NCBI GenBank assembly: GCA_930367215.1
Contig: OV884059.1
Span: 7,526,945-7,590,944 of the forward strand
Length of the DNA: 64,000 nt
Reading direction: 5' to 3'
Source: Pollenia angustigena
Taxonomy: Eukaryota; Arthropoda; Insecta; Diptera; Polleniidae
Shown here in pieces: positions 55,736 to 64,000 of the stretch (positions are counted from its first letter, which is position 1; the number at the start of each line of letters is the position of its first letter). Both the position numbers and the translations under genes were made by a program. The notes under the pieces were generated by a model. The model ran no database searches, was not told the origin of the DNA, and saw only the letters and a program-made list of their open reading frames with translations.

Positions 55736-56213
55736 CACAGCGTTTACATTTGACAGTACTGGCAAGACAGTAAGAAAATACATACATATTAGTTGACAAA
55801 AACACTTCTAACTGTCTTCGTGACGTAGGCGTCCAGACAGTAGATAAGACAGTTCACTTTTTAAAATGTCAAACGTGAATGTTGCAGCGCAAGTCTAGCT
55901 AAACGTATTTTGTAGAAACTAAACAAATTAAAAAAAAAGCTTAAAATAACTATGTATATTGTGTGAACAAATATAAAACTTAACTAAAATATAAAAAATC
56001 AAAGCAAAATATGTTTAATTTTTTTTTACATTTTGATTTTTTCCCCTTTTGCTAACAAAACTTTAGATTACTGTTAGCAAATGTCAAATCACTGTCCGAT
56101 TTTACTATCTGCAAAATTTGCTAGACAGTAGTAAAAGTGTGCATGTATTAGTGAAAAGGTTTGCATGTATTGCTACTGTCTTGCCAGTACTGGCAAATGT
56201 AAACGCCAGGTTA
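55736..56213. mobile_element. MITE in the divergent intergenic region, GGCGTTTACATTTGCCAGTACTGG ends
   Basis: CAGCGTTTACATTTGACAGT plus ACTGGCAAGACAGTA is inverted at ACTGTCTTGCCAGTACTGGC plus AAATGTAAACGCCAG. Arms of about 36 bp, element about 478 bp, AT-rich inside. It sits between the two divergent gene starts, so it now separates or supplies part of their promoters. Followed at 56,215-56,310 by a 48 bp tandem duplication (TTATTAAACATATAnCCTCT). Confidence 0.8.
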
Positions 56214-56738
56214 TAAGTTATTAAACATATAACCTCTTATTAATAAAATATATAATAATAAGTTATTAAACATATACCCTCTTATTAATAAAAAATATTT
56301 ACCCCCATATTTATAAAAAATATGATTGATTTGTAAGAGGCTTATTAAACAGATTTCCATAGGAAATTCGTTTAATAACCCTGTTATAAACCTGCAATAT
56401 TTTTTAGGAATATGGGAGTAAAAGGTCAATTAAAAAAATTTTCATATAAAATTCTTCTTATAAACCTGTTATAAGCATGGAATATTTTTTATGAATAATG
56501 CCTATATAAATTAAAAGTATTCATAAAAATCTGTAACAATTTCTTGGTTTGCCAACCTTTTATCTATTAACCTAAAAATACAACCCTACCAATGCATCAC
56601 TATCATCAGCCGCCTTTGACAACTGTAGCAGAGCATAAACAAATACAAACAATTCAAATTTATTTGCATTGAACGAATTTTTTAGCCGATCTTTGTTAAA
56701 CAAAACACTTTACGTAAAATAAAAAAAAACTTAACAAA

Positions 56739-57135
56739 ATGAGCGAACCAGAAGATTCTATGACACAAGAACATATAAAATTGGTACTATTTGTTGTCTA
56801 TAAATAAAAATCATTTAAAGTGCAATTTGTTTATTTTGAAGGTGGAAAGCATCAAACGCCGTGTTGATAGAATTTATAAACAATTGTGTGAATATGAAGA
56901 ATCAATAGATCCCCGCACTTTAGAAAACTCTGGTGATGCACACACGAAAATAATGGACCTGCTAGAAAATTTAGAGACCATACAGGAGGCAGCACAAACC
57001 ATAAGGCCCTACAATTTGATTATGCGTTCTAAGCAACAGTCATTGGACGAACAAATAAAATGTTTGGAACAATCTGTAGATTTATTAAAACTTGAAACAG
57101 GATCAGAAATTAAACCGGATGACATGCAACAATAG
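56739..57135 (+). CDS. Small coiled-coil protein, 112 aa, two exons, unassigned
   Basis: Exon 1 is 56,739-56,783 (MSEPEDSMTQEHIKL), then a 58 nt intron (GTACTA donor, TTTTGAAG acceptor), exon 2 is 56,842-57,135 and ends at TAG. The start is preceded by ACAAA, a good fly context. The acidic N-terminus is followed by heptad-like helices (VESIKRRVDRIYKQLCEYEE, then TKIMDLLENLETIQEAAQTI, then SLDEQIKCLEQSVDLLKLE), consistent with a subunit of a helical complex such as BLOC/BORC, kinetochore or Mediator, but I cannot identify it. It is divergent from the 899-aa gene (1.37 kb apart) and convergent with Lztr1. Codon use is ordinary and the frame is clean, so it is very likely a real host gene. Confidence 0.85.
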
Positions 57136-57176
57136 TTGAAGGAGAAATGCATTCTATGTAGTCAGGAGAGTATGAT

Positions 57177-57330
57177 AATTATTCAGCCTAATTGTGGTTG
57201 TCGTTGTCATATACGGCTGTATCGTTTTTTGTTATAGATTACAGTAACACACAACCTGTTTTCCTTAATCTACTACAAAAAAACGGCACAGTCGTTTACG
57301 ACAAGGACAACCTCAATAAGTCCGATTATT
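57177..57330. mobile_element. MITE with arms of about 45 bp in the 3' region of the small gene
   Basis: ATTCAGCCTAATTGTGGTTG plus TCGTTGTCATATACGGCTGT mirrors ACAGTCGTTTACGACAAGGA plus CAACCTCAATAAGTCCGATT. About 150 bp, fold-back throughout. It starts 42 bp after the stop codon, so it may belong to the 3' UTR. Confidence 0.75.
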
Positions 57331-57373
57331 TAAATATTTGATAGGATATATGTATTAAATGAAATTACATAAA

Positions 57374-57562
57374 TTGCACTCGATCATAAAGAGGGTATTA
57401 ACTCAAAATTTTAATTTTTCACTTAATAATAATATTCATATTTGCCCGCTGTAAAAATGTCTATTTTGGCTACTCTATGCCTTAAATATTGAATTGCTTA
57501 GCTTCTACTGAACATTTTCAAATTTTGAGTTAACACGTACCCTCTTTATGGTCAAGTGCGAT
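57374..57562. mobile_element. MITE with GCACTYGAYCATAAAGAGGGTA ends
   Basis: TTGCACTCGATCATAAAGAG plus GGTATTAACTCAAAATTTT is inverted at AAATTTTGAGTTAACACGTA plus CCCTCTTTATGGTCAAGTGCGA. 189 bp with arms of about 40 bp. Confidence 0.8.
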
Positions 57563-58664
57563 ATACATACTAAATCTATTCCTGTCTTAGTTTAACTAAG
57601 TATTTTTTTTTATAAACATGAGTAAAAACTTAAGAAATTTAAAACTTCAATAGAATTAAAATTATTTTATGTATTACTGATTAGGATTGCATGGTTTTTC
57701 TTCAAGAGCTTCTCCTAGGATGAGTTAAGAGTTAAGTTTTCATTTTGTAAAGTGCTTTATCTTAAGGAATGAGGCTTTTATAATTACCTGCAATAAATTG
57801 AAATTGAATAAGAATCGTACAGCTTGATATTTCCTCTGTTACTTGTCAAAGTCTTAAGAGAACTAGTTGCAAATGTCTTCTTTCCCCATGGTACGTCCAT
57901 ATTTTCAACTCTCTTACTTAACGGGCTAGCGCACAAGTCAAGTTCAAAAAGAACACGAAAATTAGTAGAACTTCTTATTTAACGGACTAGGACACTTGGC
58001 AAGTTCAGAAAGAACACGAAAAGTAGAAGAACTTCTTAAAAATTTGAAGAACTCAGTCGTTTAACATTAATAACGGAATATTTCTACTCTCTTTTTAAAC
58101 CCGTATTTAATAGCGAAAACCCTCTGCGAGTAAATTGGCTATAATTTAAAGAAAAACTCTGTTTAATTGAATAATTTTTATTTTCGGTATTCTTTTAATT
58201 TCATAATAAATATAAAATCTAAAGTATATTAAAATAATTATTAAAAATTAAGAGGAAAAATCCTAATACACCACTTAAAAACAAAATAAACTTGCTTGAA
58301 GCCTAAAGCATACCTAAATCCTATATGTAAATATAAATTTAAAGATAAAATACACAACTAAATAGAAAAATAATTAAAATTAAAAGACTATTAAGTAAAA
58401 CACATACGTATGTATATGAAAAAAGGGAGTATTTTAAAAATTCAAGAGTTTTCCTAAAAATAACAAGTTGTATTTATAACTACAAGTTTATAGCGTTTAA
58501 TACATTTACATCAAAAGATTTACGTATTTTGTTTAAACATTTTCTTTAAAATCATTAGGAAGAGAGGAAAAAATCCGATTCAAAAGTTTAAGGTGTCAGA
58601 CAGCATTGCCCTTTTGCAGCCAGGCCAATAGGAATTGTAAAGCAGGCTGTAATAACACCAATTT
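57563..58664. other. Intergenic 3' region between convergent genes, with a tandem duplication
   Basis: 57,919-58,039 holds two 60 bp tandem copies (AACGGGCTAGCGCACAAGTC, TTCAAAAAGAACACGAAAAT and AGTAGAACTTCTTATTT; second copy AACGGACTAGGACACTTGGC). The stretch 58,080-58,600 is AT-rich and probably includes the Lztr1 3' UTR; AATAAA on the minus strand is found near 58,172-58,178 and might serve polyadenylation. Confidence 0.5.
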
Positions 58665-61600
58665 TCAGATATCTGTATTAATACTTATGCGTGTTAAAAA
58701 TTCACCATGTGAATCAGCTACGGCTCTTATTATCTCCAGCAACAACTCACGCGATAGGCCCGTTATTTTTGGTAAACGTGCCACACGGGCAAAATCCTTA
58801 ACGATTAGTTTTAAGGCATGCTCTTTGATATCGAAAATTTTCGTGTAATCTGAAGCTTCTAGAGTTTGCAAAACATTTTCGTAGGTGATATTGTGTTCTA
58901 GGGAATATTTGCAAAACGAATGTAAACGGTTGTTCGAGAGACCGTAAAAATGGGGAGCTTGAAAGAGATATAAAGCATCTTGTGGGGGTAATTTGGTTTC
59001 TCCGTAATAAATATAACGTAGTAGAGACTGAAAGGCTTCGACAGAAGGTAAAATGTCACCAATGGAAATCTGAAAAGAAGAGAATTTAAAATTTTTTAAC
59101 GAAATTTGGTACTTTTTGTGTTTTTAGTTCTTTGCAAAAATTGGTGATTATTTTCCTTAAAGTTGGTACTTTTGGTAAAGGATTATAAAAACTATTTGAA
59201 TTTGATTATACTGCTTTTTGTTTTTATTAAATACAGGATTTTTAAGGAAATTCGTCCTTTAAGTCGAGAACAGCATTAAATCTAGCTCTAGCTTCAATAA
59301 TACTAGTTGGTAATACTTAGGAAAGCCGAGAATGTGTACGTCCCTAATACTTTCTAACAATTTGAATTCGATGGCAATTAATTTTGTTACTGTATCCGCC
59401 TAGCTGCGATTTATTTTACTCAGATTTTCCTCTAAAGCGAAGTTTTGGATAACTTTTTCAGGTACTCGTTTTTCCAAACTTCGTCACCCTTGTCTTCAAT
59501 ATCTATTTATTTTTATTGCTTGTTATAAAAAAGTCTTCAAGACCAAAGCGCATTACTGGAATATTTCAAACATTTTGTCTTAAAAATAGTATAACAACGT
59601 TTATCACGCTTACGACTTAACGTTTCTTGCTTCTTAAAGAACTTACATGGCAACATAGAACTATGGCTTTTATCTTTTTTCTCAAAGAGGGCAACAAAAA
59701 TCTACTGACTAAAGAAAAGTCGTCAAAATAAAAGACTTATTTTTGTTTTTAACATTTTTCATCTGGGTACGGAATCTTTGTAGTACATGCCAGCTTTGTA
59801 CTTGATCCGATCTCAGCATCTTGCTCGAGAGCATAGTACTTTAAAGTACCCGGACTTTTAGTCATCTTAAATTTAGCCTTTTACTATCATTGCCCAAGAT
59901 TTTAAACTTTTAGTTATTAACTACTCAAAGCTATTCAGATTCTCGGTAGTGCTACCAAAAACTTAGCTAACCTACCAGTACAGGAATGGATACGGGAAAA
60001 TAATTAAGGACAGCAGGATAAAAGAGTAGGAAATACAGGTAAAGTTGATGTTTTTTTGCTAAGAATATATTACGAATCGCACTGTATTCCCCTTGTACTT
60101 ACATTCACCGTATTATCCGGGGGCATAAATGAACGAAACATTGCTTGGAAATATTGTGTTCTAGCCGATAATATAGATTTATGAGCCATAATAACTTGGC
60201 CCTCTAAAACCAAATTAATATCGCAAAAATCTTTGCCCGTAGATTCTAGAAATAATGCCATGTCACTTTCCAAAGTGGTTCCTTAAAAGAAAATGAAAAA
60301 AATAAAATAAAGACAAGTTCACAATTTAAAAGAACTTTGCAACCAGTACTTACCCACATTTTTATCCATATTAGGATCTACTGCTATTTTTCCAGGATTT
60401 AATTTCTTGCGTATGATTTCCACTAGCAAAGGTTTGTCTAGATCACTAAATTCATTTGACATAACAACATCGCTAAAGTTTTCTTCTTTAATCAAAAAGT
60501 ACATGCAATGGTCCTTAACAATTTGGATTCTTAAGAAAAGAAACAAATTATGATTTAAATGAACTTGAAAAAAAAATCTCAAAACAACCCACTTTTTCTT
60601 ATCCGCATTATACAAGGCCTCCAAAACATTTTGTTTATTTATTTTAAAATCCAAATACTGTATACACCCATGGGCCAGACGGGGCATTAAGAATAAACCA
60701 GCCAATTGATAGATATCTGTTATAAGGATTATTATATTCTTGGTATACGATTCCTTTAAATCTATACGATCTGTATAGATATAGTTCAAAATAATCTCAA
60801 AGGCTTCTGGATTAGCATTAGGCAATCTAACTTCCAATAAAGGCTCCTGATTAGCCCCCTGGGGACAGCTGCGTACTTCAATGCAACCTGAACCAAATAC
60901 CTTTTCTATTTGTTGTTGTCTTGCATCACGAGCTGCTAAAATTTTAGTTCTCAAATATTTTGATCTAGCTGCCACAAATGCTATATGAGCCATTATTTTA
61001 ATTTCCTCGGGGCCTACTATAAATTGTATATCGCAGAATTGTTTTTCATTAAAGAATTTACCATAATCTTCACGTAAAGTGCATTTGGGATAGCTAGAGA
61101 ATTGAAAACGATAGGTATCGCCTCTGCGTACACTATTGTCCACAGTGCCGCCAAATATATACATGGCATCACTTATAACAGCACTAGCATGGAATACTCT
61201 ACCCGAGGGTACATCTGAATTGGGCTCGGGTTGTATAATCGACCAAACCTGAGAATCCAGGTCATAGCAATGTAAATCATTTGGCAATGTAGAATCTGCC
61301 GAGCCGCCAAATACATAAAGAAATCGATCATGATGGACCATGGTATGTCCATAACGGCGTGAAGGCGGTTGGGAGGCTACACCGCGTAAAACATGCTCGT
61401 TACCTATACGGCGCCATCTATTTAAGAGGGATATTTTTATTTATTGTTAATTTGAATGTCTGTTCGAAAAAATTTGTAATTTTTAATTTTATACTTACGT
61501 TTTGGTTTTAAAATTAAATTCAAATAAAGAATTCGTAATTTGCATACCACTTTGTCCAGAAAACACATACATGCAATCGCGGGCCACTGCCACTGGAAAA

Positions 61601-64000
61601 TTACAGCAAGTGGGGGGACGTTCTCCCTTCTGTTCGATTTCTTCCCATTGGTGGTTTTCACCCTAAATTAAAAAAAAATAAACATTTAGAAGGTTTCAAA
61701 ACAAAATTCCTTAATTTAACGGAAAATATTTACTTCATACTTTTAGGCCCATTTTCACAACTTACCGATAGCTTAAAGTAGACTTTAAACGGCCTTATAA
61801 AAAGTGTTCCATTATTAAAACTTAACTTTAACTTAAAGTGAACGATAATGTAGATTAAGGGTAGGTTTAAATACAGTTGTAAAAATGGAACACTTTTTAC
61901 ACGGCCGATAAAATCCTACCTTTAGCTATCGGTAAGTTGTGAAAACGGTCCTTATAATAGTAATTAAAAAAAAAATTTGTATAAAAAGAGATTTTTTATC
62001 GTTACACAGTTTTAATTTAAAAAATTGCTGTCGAAGGATTTTTTTTTTTTTAAATAACAAATGTTTTTATTTTTCTAAAAAGGGAAATTTTTATAAAATT
62101 TTTTATTTTTAAACGAAATCTTCGTGGTTTTTAGTAAATTAAATTAATTTTGAATGGCTTTGAAAACTCCCTTCGTATTCAGAAAATTTTCCTTTTTGGG
62201 AAATTTGAGTTTAAGGAGCAATTGTAGATTTTTAATCATTTTTAGACATTACATACATTGTTATTTTTGTTAAATTAAAATTGGATACATATGTATATTT
62301 AATTTTTAATTTCCCTAGTTTTTAAATATTTCTCTTTGAAGAAAATTAAATTTTAAAACGAAATTGTTTAAGTTTTACTCAATTTGGAATTATTTTTATA
62401 GTCATTGTTGAAATTTCTCAGATTTTGAAAATTTCCCTTTTTGGGAAATTTTTTTAAAGGTATTTATTTTTTTAAGTTTAATTAATATTATATATTTGCA
62501 TTTAACCCGCTACTTGGTTAGCGTCTTTCTTTCTTTCGTAGACAATTTATGTTTCTAGGTTTTAACAAACAAGTACCAACATTTTATATATTTAAGGTTT
62601 TAACGAAAAAATACCAACATTTTTCATATTTAAGGTTCTCATTCACTCATTACCCTGCACCTGCAATTTTATGTTTCTAAGGGCCATTATTATAACTTGG
62701 CGTTAGCTGTTATCCGACTGTTAACAGACGCTTTTTGACAGATAACACATTATTATCTGTCAATTTAATCTTAACTTTAGCTAACTTCAGTTTAAGTTTA
62801 ATATTAATGTTTTTAACATCAATATTATAGAAAATTAAAAAATGTACCGCATGAAGAAGGAAAAGTAAAATAATGAAATTTAATTTTTTGTATTTCCTCT
62901 TTTTGATCCTACAAACTTTTCTCCCCTTTGACGTATCAAGAATTTAATTACATTTAATACGTAAATGTTTGTCAATGAATGGAAAAATATGTTTTGTTAA
63001 ATAAAGTAACAAAAATATGTACGATTTTTACATTCGAATTTCGAAAAAGTACCAAGTTTATATTTATATTTTCGATAAGTGATATAATTTCATTTCTAAG
63101 TACAAACATATATCGCACTTGTTCAACAATAGTGTATAAACTCAAAACTTTTGTTTTTTAAATTTTTGGAAAAAATCGAATCGTAATATTCATATCTAAC
63201 CGCTGTGAAATTATCCTGCTATCTATACTTTTCGGTAATGAAAAAATTGTTTTGCTTATAATGAAAATTTCGAAATTTTGAACAAATACGAGATGTGTAT
63301 ATATTATTCCCATTAGGGACAAAGTTTTACTCACCGTTAAATTCAAAGTCCACATATCATTTAAACGGGCATTACCATCATAACCCGCATAAATCCACAT
63401 TTTATTATCATAAACTGCTGCACCATGGGCTGAACGCGCTACGGGCATTCTAAAACAATAATTTTAAGTATTTTAAATATTTTCTTATCGACATATTAAG
63501 AAAAACCTCTTCATCAACATACTTTCCCGAAAATTTCCATTCCACCCACATGGCTCTTTGAAATTCATATTCAAATAAATCATTTTTATTCGTTAGATTT
63601 GAATTGCTATGAATATCTCCCGTGTAGCCACCAAAAATAAACATGGAATTACCGAACACCACAGCAGAGTGATGATAGCGAGGAGCAGGTGGTGTGCCCG
63701 TTGCACAAGCACGACCCCAAGATTTATCTTTAACACCGAAACGTATTAAATCGTTAAGCATTGTCTTGCCATTGTCGCCACCAAAAACGTACATGGCATC
63801 TTTATAGGCCACCACAGTGTGTTTAGAGCGTCTTTAAAAAAAACACATTAAACTAAGTTCTTATCTTCTTACAAATTTCTTTTAAACTTACTTAGCCCCT
63901 ACAAACTCAGCACACTCCAACATTTTCGTCCATTGGTGGGTTGCTGTGTAGGTGCTAAAGTCCACGTTTAAAGCGTTACAACTATAGCTGCCCGGCGAAA
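58665..64000 (-). CDS. Lztr1: Lztr1, Kelch and double-BTB adaptor of CUL3 ubiquitin ligase (5' end off window)
   Basis: Exons (minus strand): beyond 64,000-63,892; 63,831-63,523; 63,449-63,335; 61,662-61,499; 61,417-60,593; 60,529-60,354; 60,281-60,103; 59,069-58,665. All junctions keep frame, about 760 residues in the window. Kelch repeats come first ([84 protein letters not shown]). Then BTB1 ([21 protein letters not shown]) with BACK-type helices, and BTB2 ([39 protein letters not shown]) with a final helical region. In animals LZTR1 recruits RAS-family GTPases (RIT1, MRAS, RAS) to CUL3 for ubiquitination, on endomembranes. Architecture and order match the family. Missing are the first exon or exons. 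The intron at 60,530-60,592 is 63 nt and stop-free. Confidence 0.95.
61744..61953. mobile_element. MITE in Lztr1 intron, GGCCCATTTTCACAACTTACCGATAGC ends
   Basis: TAGGCCCATTTTCACAACTT plus ACCGATAGCTTAAAGTA is inverted at TACCTTTAGCTATCGGTAAG plus TTGTGAAAACGGTCCTTA. An inner pair, AAGTGTTCCATT and AATGGAACACTTTTT, extends the fold. 210 bp. A solo end is at 27,978-28,017. Confidence 0.85.
61954..63334 (-). other. Remainder of the long Lztr1 intron
   Basis: AT-rich. AAGGTTTTAACGAAAAAATACC-like sequence is repeated (62,556-62,640, TTTAAGGTT...ACAAGTACCAACATTTTATAT twice). The 62,680-62,800 stretch (GGGCCATTATTATAACTTGG, CGTTAGCTGTTATCCGACTG) may be a MITE fragment. No exon is expected here because the flanking exons join in frame. 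Confidence 0.5.

Noticed and set aside
57919..58039. Heat-shock elements suggested by AGAACTTCTT words
   Set aside because: GAA and TTC are separated by one base rather than the two needed for nGAAnnTTCn, and the location is 3' of both genes.
61437..61661. A 74-residue minus-strand ORF starting with [15 protein letters not shown]
   Set aside because: It is the wrong frame of an Lztr1 exon; the correct frame reads [11 protein letters not shown] and joins both neighbours in phase.
1..64000. tRNA, rRNA or CRISPR loci
   Set aside because: Scanning by eye showed no cloverleaf with A/B boxes, no rRNA segments, and no regularly spaced direct repeats of CRISPR type; the window is eukaryotic.

Overview
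The window looks like nuclear DNA of a higher (brachyceran) fly, most plausibly a calyptrate such as a blow fly or house-fly relative. This is inferred from strong AT richness, small genes with 50-70 nt introns and GTAAGT-type donors, fly-like protein sequences, and repeat families that resemble dipteran ones (DINE/Helentron-like elements with GTCY blocks, a Jockey-type LINE, DUF4817-type mariner remnants, many short MITEs). I cannot name the species.

Layout. At 2.46-2.6 kb on the minus strand lies the first coding exon of a two-pore potassium channel (Ork1-like); the rest of that gene is off the left edge. From about 2.8 to 46.6 kb I see no convincing host gene. This 44 kb is packed with mobile DNA: more than a dozen MITE-like inverted repeats, three fold-back elements that share one terminal motif (7.2, 12.1 and 23.8 kb), a decayed Tc1 transposase (27.6 kb), a 5'-truncated LINE (28.0-29.2 kb), a shortened piggyBac with a hAT element nested in it (29.3-31.9 kb), a mariner-type fold-back holding a nested RNase H-bearing LINE (35.3-37.5 kb), and a DINE-like repeat split by a nearly full-length but disabled Jockey-type LINE (40.2-45.5 kb). 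Target-site duplications date the nested insertions relative to their hosts.

The right 17 kb is genic. A 14-exon minus-strand gene (55,373 to 46,786; about 899 aa, all-helical, unassigned) has introns swollen by MITEs and a DINE copy. It is divergent from a small two-exon plus-strand gene (56,739-57,135; 112 aa coiled coil). That gene converges on Lztr1 (minus strand, 58,665 to beyond the right edge), a Kelch plus double-BTB adaptor of CUL3 ubiquitin ligase. The genes show no operon-like functional link.

No convincing new biological system was found. The most unusual items are the fold-back family with a common end but unrelated arms, the 1.42 kb near-perfect palindrome, the nested insertions readable through intact target-site duplications, a possible N-terminal extension of the potassium channel, a 63-nt in-frame Lztr1 intron whose retention would add 21 residues, and a one-nucleotide phase mismatch in the 899-aa gene. 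Splice sites were assigned by eye from reading-frame continuity and GT/AG signals.
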